Below, piece by piece: positions 17,138 through 24,988 of a stretch of DNA of 64,000 nucleotides. The DNA lies in the NCBI RefSeq assembly GCF_048066175.1, contig NZ_JBLTXA010000005.1:248001-312000 (forward strand), in the 5' to 3' direction. The notes under the pieces are model-generated. The model was not told the DNA's origin. It saw only the letters and a program-made list of their open reading frames with translations, and searched no databases. The first letter of the stretch is position 1. Every line of letters begins with the position of its first letter. Source of the stretch: Niveispirillum fermenti (GTDB taxonomy: Bacteria > Pseudomonadota > Alphaproteobacteria > Azospirillales > Azospirillaceae). Both the position numbers and the translations under genes were made by a program.

Positions 17138-18361
17138 ATGGACATGCGAACCAGCCTGAACACCGATGCCATCAAGGTGGAGGAGCGCTGGTGCGCCCAT
17201 AATTACAAGCCGTTACCGGTTGTCATCTCCCGCGCCGAAGGGGTGTGGATGTGGGACGCTGAGGGGCGGCGCTATCTGGACATGATGAGCGCCTATTCCG
17301 CCGTCAATACCGGCCACGGCCATCCGCGCGTCCTGAAGGCACTGGTGGAACAGGCGGGCCGCGTGGCCGTCGTGTCCCGCGCCTTCCATACCGACCGGCT
17401 GGGCCCCTTCCTGGCGCGCCTGTGCCAACTGGCCGGGCTGGACGGTGCCTGCCCCATGAATACGGGGGCCGAGGCCGTGGAAACGGCCATCAAGGCTGCC
17501 CGCCGCTGGGGCTATCGCGTGAAGAACATTCCTGCCGACCGGGCCGAGATCCTGGTGGCAGAGGGAAATTTCCATGGCCGGACCACGACGATCGTGGGCT
17601 TTTCCGCCGAGGCGGCCTATCGCGACGGGTTCGGCCCCTTCGCGCCGGGCTTCCGGCTGGTGCCGTTCGGCGATGCGACCGCCATGGAAGCCGCCATCAC
17701 GCCCCATACCGCGGCCATCCTGGTCGAACCGATCCAGGGCGAGGCGGGGATCGTGGTGCCGCCCGCCGGCTATCTGAAGCGGCTGCGCGAGATGTGCGAC
17801 CGGCATAATGTGCTGCTGATCCTGGATGAAATCCAGTCGGGTCTGGGCCGGACGGGCCGCTGGTTCGCGCACCAGCATGAGGAGATCCGCCCCGATGGCC
17901 TGTGCCTGGGCAAGGCGCTGGGCGGCGGCGTGATGCCGGTTTCCGCCTTTGTCGCGCGGCGCGACCTGATCGACATGTTCGTGCCGGGCAACCATGGATC
18001 GACCTTCGGCGGCAACCCGCTGGCCGCCGCCGTGGGGCTGGCCGCGCTGGAGGTGATCGCCGATGAGGGGCTGGTGGAACGGTCGGCCGAACTGGGCGCC
18101 CATATGATGGCGCGCCTGTCGGCCCTGAACAGCCCCGCCATCCGCGCCGTGCGGGGCCGGGGCCTGTGGGTCGGGGTCGATATCGATCCCGCCTTCGCCA
18201 CGGCGCGGGCCGTGTGCGAACGGCTGATGGACAAGGGCGTGCTGTCCAAGGAAACCCACGAGACGGTGATCCGTTTCGCGCCGCCGCTGGTCATCAGCCG
18301 GCCGGAACTGGACTGGGCCATCGACCGTTTTGCCGAAACGCTGGACGGCATGGCGCGCTGA
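17138..18361 (+). CDS. rocD: Ornithine aminotransferase
   Basis: PLP enzyme (fold type I, class III aminotransferase) that converts L-ornithine and 2-oxoglutarate to glutamate-5-semialdehyde and glutamate. Key features in 407 residues: the substrate loop MMSAYSAVNTGHGHP (49-63), FHGRTTTIVG (145-154), LDEIQSGLGRTG with Asp230, and the PLP lysine Lys259 in LGKALGGG. Length and motifs match RocD/OAT rather than acetylornithine aminotransferase; the MSAYSAVN segment is typical of OAT. ATG 17138 sits six bases after GGAAAGGG; ATGs at 17132 and 17144 are alternatives. Extension upstream to 16802 would read through the iterons and is rejected. It forms an operon with arginase (46 bp gap). Confidence 0.93.
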   Translation: MDMRTSLNTDAIKVEERWCAHNYKPLPVVISRAEGVWMWDAEGRRYLDMMSAYSAVNTGHGHPRVLKALVEQAGRVAVVSRAFHTDRLGPFLARLCQLAGLDGACPMNTGAEAVETAIKAARRWGYRVKNIPADRAEILVAEGNFHGRTTTIVGFSAEAAYRDGFGPFAPGFRLVPFGDATAMEAAITPHTAAILVEPIQGEAGIVVPPAGYLKRLREMCDRHNVLLILDEIQSGLGRTGRWFAHQHEEIRPDGLCLGKALGGGVMPVSAFVARRDLIDMFVPGNHGSTFGGNPLAAAVGLAALEVIADEGLVERSAELGAHMMARLSALNSPAIRAVRGRGLWVGVDIDPAFATARAVCERLMDKGVLSKETHETVIRFAPPLVISRPELDWAIDRFAETLDGMAR

Positions 18362-18407
18362 TCCGGCCGCCGGAATTCCAGGATAAAGACAGGGAAGGGG
18401 AGGGCGC

Positions 18408-19322
18408 ATGAGCGGATGGTACGGGCTGGTGGGGGCACCCACCGATGTCGGCAATGTCGATTGCGGGGCCGCGGAAGGGCCGGGCGCCCTGCGTGCCATG
18501 GGCCTGCCGCGCCGTATGGGCATGGTGGACCGTGGCGATGTGCGCGGCCCCGCCTATGATGGCCGGCCCGATGCCACGGGCAGCCGCAGCGTGCGCGAAA
18601 CGGCTGCCTGGTGCGCCGCCGTGCGGGACGGGGTGGCCGGCGTTCTGGCCGATGGCGGGTTCCCCCTTATGCTGGGCGGCGACCATGCCATGGCGCTGGG
18701 CTCCATTGCCGCCGCCGCCGCCCATGCCAGACAGGAGGGGCGGAACTTCTTCGTGCTGTGGTTCGACGCGCATCCGGATTTCAACACGCCGGAAACCACG
18801 CCGTCGGGCAACACGCATGGCTATCCCGCCGCCCTGGCCTGCGGCATCGGCCATCCCGATCTGCTGTCGGTCGGGGCCTTTACGCCGCTGATCCGGCCGG
18901 ACCGGTTGATCCAGTTCGGTGTGCGCGACATCGACGCCGGGGAGCGGGCCAACCTGTTGCGCATCGGCGTGGAATTCCATGAGATGGATGCCGTCCGCGA
19001 AAAGGGGCTGGAGGCGCTGGTCGCGCATACGATCGCCCGCATCCAGGCAGCCGGTGGCGGGCATGTACATGTCAGCTTCGATATCGATGCGCTGGACCCG
19101 GCCGCCGCCCCCGGCGTCGGTACGCCGGTGTCCGGGGGACTGACGCCGGCCGAGACCGTGGGGGCCATGCGGCTGCTGGGAGCGTCCGGGCTGGTCCGGT
19201 CGCTGGATATCGTCGAATTCGCGCCCCGCCATGACCGGGACGGCATGACCGCCCTGACCGTGGAACAGGTGCTGGCCGGTTTCATGGCGGGCCGGACCGG
19301 GCAGCGGGCGCTGGTGGCATAG
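18408..19322 (+). CDS. rocF: Arginase
   Basis: Hydrolyses L-arginine to ornithine and urea, supplying the neighbouring ornithine aminotransferase. It is a 304-residue ureohydrolase with a binuclear manganese site visible as His93 (GGDHAM), Asp120, His122 and Asp124 (DAHPDF), and Asp225 and Asp227 (SFDIDALDP). NTPETTPSGNTHG (about 126-138) is the arginase-type substrate loop and separates it from agmatinases. It starts with ATG 18408 after GGAAGGGGAGGGC. With rocD and the Lrp-type gene it gives a compact arginine-to-glutamate route. Confidence 0.93.
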   Translation: MSGWYGLVGAPTDVGNVDCGAAEGPGALRAMGLPRRMGMVDRGDVRGPAYDGRPDATGSRSVRETAAWCAAVRDGVAGVLADGGFPLMLGGDHAMALGSIAAAAAHARQEGRNFFVLWFDAHPDFNTPETTPSGNTHGYPAALACGIGHPDLLSVGAFTPLIRPDRLIQFGVRDIDAGERANLLRIGVEFHEMDAVREKGLEALVAHTIARIQAAGGGHVHVSFDIDALDPAAAPGVGTPVSGGLTPAETVGAMRLLGASGLVRSLDIVEFAPRHDRDGMTALTVEQVLAGFMAGRTGQRALVA

Positions 19323-19444
19323 CGGCCGCATACCTGAGGGACCGGGGCCGTGCCAGGGCAGTGTCATTCTGGACCCCGATCTTCGCCGGGGATAGATTGC
19401 CCCGACCCCCTATCCTTATCCTTGCCATCGGAACCCGACCCGCC

Positions 19445-19930
19445 ATGCGCCGCCGCCTTGATCAGATCGACCTGCGCATCCTGGCCGAGCTGCAGCTCGA
19501 CGGGCGCGTCACCAATCAGGCCTTGTCGGAGCGGATCGGCCTGTCGCCGCGGCCCTGCCTGGAACGGGTCCGGCGGCTGGAACGGGAAGGGCTGATCCTG
19601 CGCTATCAGGCCGTGCTGGATGTCCGTCGGCTGCAAAGCTGTATCACCGTGCTGACCCAGATCGCCATGGAGCATCATGGCCGGCATGGCCGGCAATTGT
19701 TCGAGCGCCGTCTGGCCAATACGCCCGAAGTGGTGGAGTGTTTCGAGGTCAGCGGCGAGTTCGACTATATCGCCAAGCTGATCTGTCCCGATGTGGACGC
19801 CTATCAGGAACTGACCCAGGGCTGGATCGACGATACCGAACTGGGCGTCAGCCGCGTGACCAGCAATATCGTACTGCGCCCCGTCCGCGATCTGGCGCCC
19901 ACACCCCTGTTCGGGCGGGAGGAGGAATAG
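19445..19930 (+). CDS. Lrp/AsnC-family transcriptional regulator
   Basis: 161 residues: N-terminal HTH (about 4-60; LDQIDLRILAELQLDGRVTNQALSERIGLS) and a C-terminal RAM/AsnC ligand domain (about 65-150; CFEVSGEFDYIAKLICPDVDAY). ATG 19445 is the natural family start; the longer reading from 19361 adds residues with no family match. It lies 122 bp after arginase on the same strand. Lrp-type proteins often sense an amino acid and control the adjacent catabolic genes, so arginine or ornithine is the likely ligand and rocDF the likely target; this is inference. Confidence 0.88.
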   Translation: MRRRLDQIDLRILAELQLDGRVTNQALSERIGLSPRPCLERVRRLEREGLILRYQAVLDVRRLQSCITVLTQIAMEHHGRHGRQLFERRLANTPEVVECFEVSGEFDYIAKLICPDVDAYQELTQGWIDDTELGVSRVTSNIVLRPVRDLAPTPLFGREEE

Positions 19931-20132
19931 GCCGGCGGCTTTCCCGATAAAAAGTTCGGCGTCGATTATATCGTGCGAGATATTATCGCGCTTGCTATCT
20001 TGAACCGGCCGGGGTCGTGAAATATCGCCACTACACAGCAATCCTGTTGTGATTTCCCCGCCTGACCTATTTCCTGCACCCGGCATCCGCGCTAAACAAA
20101 CGTCCGGTTTCCCCGGATGAGGGTGCGGCGGC

Positions 20133-20699
20133 ATGAGCAAGGCCTGGGTCAACGAGAATGCGCGCGAAACGGCGGACGATGATGACGGCCCCGACGATCC
20201 GCGCCCCCTGCCGCCCGGCACCAAGAACCACATCACGCCACAGGGTTTCCACCGGATGCAGCAGGAACAGCAGCAATTGCTGCGTGTGGAGCGGCCAAAG
20301 GTGGTGGAGATCGTGCATTGGGCGGCCGGCAATGGCGACCGGTCGGAAAATGGCGACTATATCTATGGCAAGAAGCGGCTGCGCGAGATCGACAGGCGCC
20401 TGCGTTTCCTGTCCAAGCGGCTGGAAATCGCCAATATCGTTGATCCGGCCCAGCAGAAACATCGCGATCAGGTGTTCTTCGGCGCCACCGTAACCTATGC
20501 CAGGGAAGATGGGGCGGAAAACACCGTCACCATCGTGGGCGTGGACGAAACCGACATGGCCCCGGGCCGCGTGAGCTGGGTTTCCCCCATTGCCCGCGCG
20601 CTGCTGAAGGGGCGGGAAGGTGATCTGGTGACGGTCCGCACGCCGACGGGGCCGGAGGAACTGGAAATCCTGTCCATCCGCTACCCCCCGCCCGGTTAG
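20133..20699 (+). CDS. greB: Transcription elongation factor GreB
   Basis: Binds the RNA polymerase secondary channel and stimulates cleavage of backtracked transcripts. It has a GreA/GreB N-terminal coiled coil with the family signature NGDRSENGDYIYGKKRLREI (about 67-86; acidic tip residues DRSENGD) and a C-terminal FKBP-like domain (about 110-188). The ERPKVVEIVHWAAGNGDRSE segment is GreB-type. An acidic N-terminal extension of about 30 residues (DDDDGPDD) precedes the core. At 188 residues it is slightly longer than E. coli GreB (158). It is monocistronic and a housekeeping-type gene, which bears on whether this replicon is chromosomal. Confidence 0.92.
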   Translation: MSKAWVNENARETADDDDGPDDPRPLPPGTKNHITPQGFHRMQQEQQQLLRVERPKVVEIVHWAAGNGDRSENGDYIYGKKRLREIDRRLRFLSKRLEIANIVDPAQQKHRDQVFFGATVTYAREDGAENTVTIVGVDETDMAPGRVSWVSPIARALLKGREGDLVTVRTPTGPEELEILSIRYPPPG

Positions 20700-20822
20700 A
20701 GCCCGTATTCCGCTGACCGGAAACAGGGGGGCCTCCAGCTTTCAGTTCCACCCAGCGCCGGGGCGGCTCTCTGGCCAAAGGAAAGCCGCTTCGGGCCATG
20801 TCCCGCCCCTGAAAGCGAGGCC

Positions 20823-20836
20823 ATCCGACGTCGGAT
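20823..20836. repeat. 14-bp perfect palindrome upstream of hybrid kinase
   Basis: ATCCGACGTCGGAT lies in the 258-bp interval between greB and the next kinase gene. It may be an operator. Nothing else was recognised in this interval. Confidence 0.35.
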
Positions 20837-20957
20837 AAGGGGACATGTCTGGGTTTCCGCAGCGCCCCCCGACCTAACCTTCTGCACCCCCCCGCGGTGC
20901 GGTACATTTGTTAATCAAGAATGGTGTCCTGATGTGACGAACCCTGCCGGGGTCTCG

Positions 20958-23897
20958 ATGCCCTTCGCGTCCAGAAGGTTGCCGCTCGTTTTCCTGATAT
21001 CCCTCGCCCTGTTATGGAGCGGGGTGGGGTTCCTGCTGCTGCTGGAGCGCGACCGCGTCATGGAACAGGCGGAGCGCGATGTCGCCAATCTGGCCCTGGC
21101 GTTCGAGGAGCAGTCCTATTGGGTGCTGTCGAGCGTCGATAACCTGTTGCATACCGCGAAGGCGGAATATGAGGGCGATCCCGGCGGGTTCGATATCCCC
21201 GTCTTCCTGCGCGAGCATGCGCTGCCGGCCGGCTTTTCGGTGCAGATGTCCATCGTGGGGGCCGACGGTTATCTGCTGATGTCCAGCCTGGGCATGGGGC
21301 CGGACGCACGCATCACCAACTATCTGGACCGGCCGCACATCATTGTGCATGCCCACCAGGATACGGGCCGCATCTTCATCGGCGCCCCGATCGTGGGGCG
21401 GCTTTCCGGCAAATGGTCGCTGCCGATCAGCATCCGGGTCAATGATGGCCAGGGCCGGTTCGCCGGGGTCATCACGCTGGCCGCCGATCCCTTCTATCTG
21501 TCCGGCTATTACCGGCGGCTGGATCTGGGGGCAGAGGGGGCCGTGTCCATCCTGGGCACCGACGGGATATTGCGGGCCCGTTCCACCCCGTCCGCCAGCC
21601 CTGATGGCCCGGCGGGCCTGGGCCGGACGCTGAACAGCATGCCCGTTGCGCGCCTGACGGAACAGGCACCCGCCGCCGTACTGGAACAGGTCAGCGACCT
21701 CGACGGGATCGAGCGGGTCACGGCCATGCGCCGTATCCGGTCCTACCCGCTGGTGGCCACGGTGGGGCGCGGCGTGGACGAGGTGCTGCGCCCCTGGTGG
21801 TCGCTGGTCTGGCGGGCCGTGGGCGCAGCCGGGCTGGCCAGCCTGGGCCTGACCGGCCTGTTCTGGATGCTGTGCCGTGAGGCACAGCAGCGCCTGCGGC
21901 AGGATCGCGATATAGCAGAGGCCAACCGCCTGCTGCGCCTGGCCGAACAGGTGGCGATGGTTGGCCATTGGCGGCTGGAGATCGCCAGCCGCCGTCTCAC
22001 CTGGTCGGACGAGGTCTATCGCATCCATGGCCTGTCGAAGGACCTGTTCCAGCCGACCCTGGAAAAGGCGCTGACCGCGTATCATCCCGATGACCGGGGG
22101 CGGGTGCGCGAACTGGTGGCAAGCGCCATGCAGACGGGCAGTTCCTATGAGATAGCGCTGCGGGTGGTGCGGCCGGACGGGGAGATCCGCCATGTCGTCA
22201 CGCGCGGCGTGGTGGAATTCGGGTCCGGTGACCGGCCCATGGCCCTGTTCGGCGCGCTGATCGATGTCACCGACCGCACCCATCAAGAAGAGGCGCTGCT
22301 GGCCGCGCGGCGCGAGGCGGAGGCTGCTGCCCGCGCCAAGACCGACTTTCTGGCTACCGTCAGCCATGAATTGCGCACCCCGCTGAACGCCGTGATCGGC
22401 TTTGCCGACCTGTTGCTGACGGCCGACCTGCCGGAGGCCGAACGCCGCCGTTACATCCGCCTGCAGGCCGAGGCGGGGCGCACGCTGCTGACCGTCATCA
22501 ATGATGTGCTGGACTTCTCCAAGATCGATGCCGGGCATCTGGCGCTGGAGGAGGTGGCCACCGATACGGTGGGCGTGCTGCTGACCTGTGCCGAGCTGGT
22601 CCGCCCCATGGCGCAGGAAAAGGGCCTGAACCTGCAGGTGGACCTGGCACCGGACCTGCCGCCCTGGCTGCTGCTGGACCCCACGCGGGTGCGCCAGGTG
22701 CTGCTGAACCTGCTGAACAATGCCACGAAATTCACGCAGGCCGGCTCGGTCTCGCTGACGGCCGGCGTGCTGCATGATCCGATCGGCGGCGACCGGTTGC
22801 GCTTCACCGTGGCCGACACCGGCATCGGCATCCCCCAGGACCGCCAGGCCCACCTGTTCGAGCCGTTCCATCAGGCCGATGCCTCCACGGCGCGCCGTTA
22901 TGGCGGCACGGGCCTGGGGCTGGCCATCTGCCGCCGTCTGATCGGGCTGATGGGCGGGCAGATCGGCTTTTCCAGCGAAGTGGGGCGCGGCAGCCTGTTC
23001 TGGGTGGAGATCCCCCTGCGGCCAACGGAGCCGCCGGCCCATGCCCCAATGCTGCCGACACCAGGGGCAGGGGAGGCGACGGCGCCCGGCCGGCCCCTGC
23101 ATGTGCTGGTGGCCGAGGATCTGCCCGTCAACCAGATCCTGGTCCGGGCCATCCTGGAACGGGCCGGCCACCGCGTGGATATTGCGGTCGACGGGCAGGC
23201 GGCCCTGGACGCCGTGCAGCGCCAGTCCTTCGACCTGATCCTGATGGATGTGCAGATGCCGGGCATGGACGGGCTGGAGGCCACGCGCGCCATCCGCGCC
23301 CTGCCATCGGCTGTCGGGCGCATCCCCATCGTGGCGCTGACCGCCAATGCCCTGGCGTCGGAGGTGGAGCGCTGCCGCAAGGCCGGCATGAACGACCATA
23401 TCGCCAAGCCGATCGAAGCCGAGCACCTGCTGGTCACGCTGTCGCGCTGGTCGCAGCGCATCCATTCCGTGACAGGCGAGCCAGGGGACGGCGGCGACGG
23501 TGCGGATGTGAAACCGGGCGGCCCGCCCCGCCTCGCCGTGCTGTCCGCCGATCTTCAGGCCCAGTTGGAAACCCTGATGGGCCGGGGCGCGCTGCTGCCC
23601 ATGATGCAGGAACTGATTTCCACCCTGCGCACCCGGTTGACGGTGGCGCTTGACCCGGCCACTCCGCTGGATGTGGTGCGCACCCACAGCCATGCCACGG
23701 TGTCCCTGGCCGGCAATTTCGGCCTGATGGAGCTGTCGGCCACGGCGCGCACGCTGGAACAGGCCATCGATAACGGGGAGGACCGTGCCGCCGTCACGCT
23801 TCTGCTGGACGGGCTGGCGCCGGTGGCCGAACGGGCCCTGTCCGCGCTGACCGCACGGATCGAGGAATTGTCGGCCCCGCTGCCGGCCGGGAGCTGA
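20958..23897 (+). CDS. Membrane hybrid histidine kinase (Cache-like sensor, PAS, REC, HPt)
   Basis: 979-residue sensor kinase. TM1 lies at about 9-29; a large periplasmic region (about 30-270) has dCache-like features (MSIVGADGYLLMSSLG, IFIGAPIVGRLSGKWSLPIS). TM2 (about 278-300), PAS (about 330-440; ASRRLTWSDEVYRIHGLS), HisKA with His470 (SHELRTPLNAVIGF), HATPase (NLLNNATKFT, DTGIGI, GGTGLGLAI), a receiver with Asp764 (LMDVQMP) and an HPt-like domain follow. The HPt candidate is His912 (SHATVSLAGNFG), which lacks the usual Lys-Gly after the histidine. The start is ATG 20958, but a GTG at 20934 is equally readable. No cognate regulator is adjacent. A strong hairpin follows the stop. Confidence 0.92.
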   Translation: MPFASRRLPLVFLISLALLWSGVGFLLLLERDRVMEQAERDVANLALAFEEQSYWVLSSVDNLLHTAKAEYEGDPGGFDIPVFLREHALPAGFSVQMSIVGADGYLLMSSLGMGPDARITNYLDRPHIIVHAHQDTGRIFIGAPIVGRLSGKWSLPISIRVNDGQGRFAGVITLAADPFYLSGYYRRLDLGAEGAVSILGTDGILRARSTPSASPDGPAGLGRTLNSMPVARLTEQAPAAVLEQVSDLDGIERVTAMRRIRSYPLVATVGRGVDEVLRPWWSLVWRAVGAAGLASLGLTGLFWMLCREAQQRLRQDRDIAEANRLLRLAEQVAMVGHWRLEIASRRLTWSDEVYRIHGLSKDLFQPTLEKALTAYHPDDRGRVRELVASAMQTGSSYEIALRVVRPDGEIRHVVTRGVVEFGSGDRPMALFGALIDVTDRTHQEEALLAARREAEAAARAKTDFLATVSHELRTPLNAVIGFADLLLTADLPEAERRRYIRLQAEAGRTLLTVINDVLDFSKIDAGHLALEEVATDTVGVLLTCAELVRPMAQEKGLNLQVDLAPDLPPWLLLDPTRVRQVLLNLLNNATKFTQAGSVSLTAGVLHDPIGGDRLRFTVADTGIGIPQDRQAHLFEPFHQADASTARRYGGTGLGLAICRRLIGLMGGQIGFSSEVGRGSLFWVEIPLRPTEPPAHAPMLPTPGAGEATAPGRPLHVLVAEDLPVNQILVRAILERAGHRVDIAVDGQAALDAVQRQSFDLILMDVQMPGMDGLEATRAIRALPSAVGRIPIVALTANALASEVERCRKAGMNDHIAKPIEAEHLLVTLSRWSQRIHSVTGEPGDGGDGADVKPGGPPRLAVLSADLQAQLETLMGRGALLPMMQELISTLRTRLTVALDPATPLDVVRTHSHATVSLAGNFGLMELSATARTLEQAIDNGEDRAAVTLLLDGLAPVAERALSALTARIEELSAPLPAGS

Positions 23898-23906
23898 TAC
23901 CCTGTG

Positions 23907-23939
23907 CCTTTGATCTCGACGTAATCGAGATCAAAGGCT
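23907..23939 (+). terminator. 14-bp stem terminator after hybrid kinase
   Basis: Perfect arms GCCTTTGATCTCGA and TCGAGATCAAAGGC with a CGTAA loop, nine bases after the stop codon. It lacks a T run but is very stable. It is followed by two near-identical GC-rich units (about 23937-23985, GGCTTGGCGGAACAAGCCGC type). Confidence 0.65.
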
Positions 23940-24007
23940 TTGGCGGAACAAGCCGCCGCGGCTTTGGCGGCACAAGCCGCCGCCGCGTCCGTCGGCGCGG
24001 ATATCAA

Positions 24008-24026
24008 GGGGCATTCTCCATGCCCC
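24008..24026. repeat. GGGGCAT/ATGCCCC intergenic stem-loop
   Basis: Arms GGGGCAT and ATGCCCC with a TCTCC loop. The right flank (CTGGTATG) is shared with the hairpin at 54154-54184, which suggests a dispersed intergenic repeat family. Confidence 0.45.
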
Positions 24027-24125
24027 CTGGTATGAAACCGGCCGGGCCGTCCAATCAAGGACTTGCCATCCGGCGCCGGAGCGCCCATGAAAGGGTGATC
24101 GTTCCGGGCCGGGAAGCAAATTGCG

Positions 24126-24578
24126 ATGCTGACACAACGGGCCAAATACGCCCTACGCGCCTGTATCCATCTGGCAGACCATTTCGAAGACGGTACGACT
24201 GTCCAGATTGCGGAGATTGCGGCGGCGGAGAATATTCCCGCCAAGTTCCTGGAGGCGATCCTGCTGGACATGCGCAAGGCCGGGCTGCTGCAGAGCCAGC
24301 GCGGCCGCCATGGCGGCTACCGTCTGGCCCGCGCGCCGGAAAAGCTTTCCGTAGGCGACATCATCCGTGTGATCGACGGTACGCTGGCCCCCATCCGCTG
24401 CGCCAGCCGGCTGCGGTTCGAGCCGTGCGAGGATTGCGAGGATGCGGCGACCTGCGTCATTCGCTGGGCCATGCTGAAGGCCCGCGATGCCATGGCCACC
24501 GTGCTGGACCGCTGCACCCTGGCGGAAGCCTCCCGCCGCCGCCGGTCGATGAGCCATCCGCTGGATTTCGTGATCTGA
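24126..24578 (+). CDS. Rrf2-family transcriptional regulator
   Basis: 150-residue winged-helix repressor of the IscR/NsrR/RirA family. HTH at about 1-60 (LTQRAKYALRACIHLA, NIPAKFLEAILLDMRKAG) with the wing RGRHGGYRLA. The C-terminal part has four cysteines, Cys92, Cys101, Cys104 and Cys110. IscR and NsrR use three cysteines spaced by five residues for an Fe-S cluster; the spacing here is unlike that, so cluster binding is possible but unproven. No iron-sulfur assembly genes are adjacent. It is convergent with the receiver gene at 24593. Confidence 0.88.
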   Translation: MLTQRAKYALRACIHLADHFEDGTTVQIAEIAAAENIPAKFLEAILLDMRKAGLLQSQRGRHGGYRLARAPEKLSVGDIIRVIDGTLAPIRCASRLRFEPCEDCEDAATCVIRWAMLKARDAMATVLDRCTLAEASRRRRSMSHPLDFVI

Positions 24579-24592
24579 TCCCGGCGGCGGGG

Positions 24593-24988
24593 TCACGCCC
24601 CGCCATGGTGACGGTTCCACAGGCTGCGCACCTGATTGGCCAGGTTCATCGGCTCGAACGGCTTGGCGATGACATCGATGACGCCCAGCGCCCGGAAGGC
24701 CTCGATCTCCCGCGGCTGGACCTTGGCGGTGATGAAGATGACGGGGATTTCCGTGGTTTCCGGATCGGCCTGCAGCGCGCGCAGGGTGGACGGACCATCC
24801 ATCCCCGGCATCATCACATCCAGCATGATCAGGTCGGGGCGGAAGCGCTTGGCGGTGTCAACGGCCTTGGTGCCGCTGTCGCAAAGCTCCACCGTGAAGT
24901 TGCCGATGCGGGTCAGGGCCAGATTGGTGACGACGCGCAACATTTCCTCATCCTCAACATAGAGGATACGGTCCAGCGCTGGGATCAT
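24593..24988 (-). CDS. Single-domain response regulator
   Basis: 131-residue CheY-like receiver without an output domain. Acidic pocket VEDEE (11-15), phospho-Asp57 (IMLDVMMPGMDG), the switch threonine in FITAK and lysine in IAKPFEP. It overlaps the upstream hybrid kinase by four bases (24985-24988), so the two are translationally coupled and it is the likely partner. It may pass phosphate to an HPt protein elsewhere or act by protein contact. Confidence 0.9.
   Translation of the reverse strand: MIPALDRILYVEDEEMLRVVTNLALTRIGNFTVELCDSGTKAVDTAKRFRPDLIMLDVMMPGMDGPSTLRALQADPETTEIPVIFITAKVQPREIEAFRALGVIDVIAKPFEPMNLANQVRSLWNRHHGGA

Noticed and set aside
21012..23693. Long antisense open frame opposite the hybrid kinase, and similar ones opposite other GC-rich genes
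   Set aside because: Composition is Gln/His/Arg-rich without motifs, while the sense frames carry complete kinase domains.
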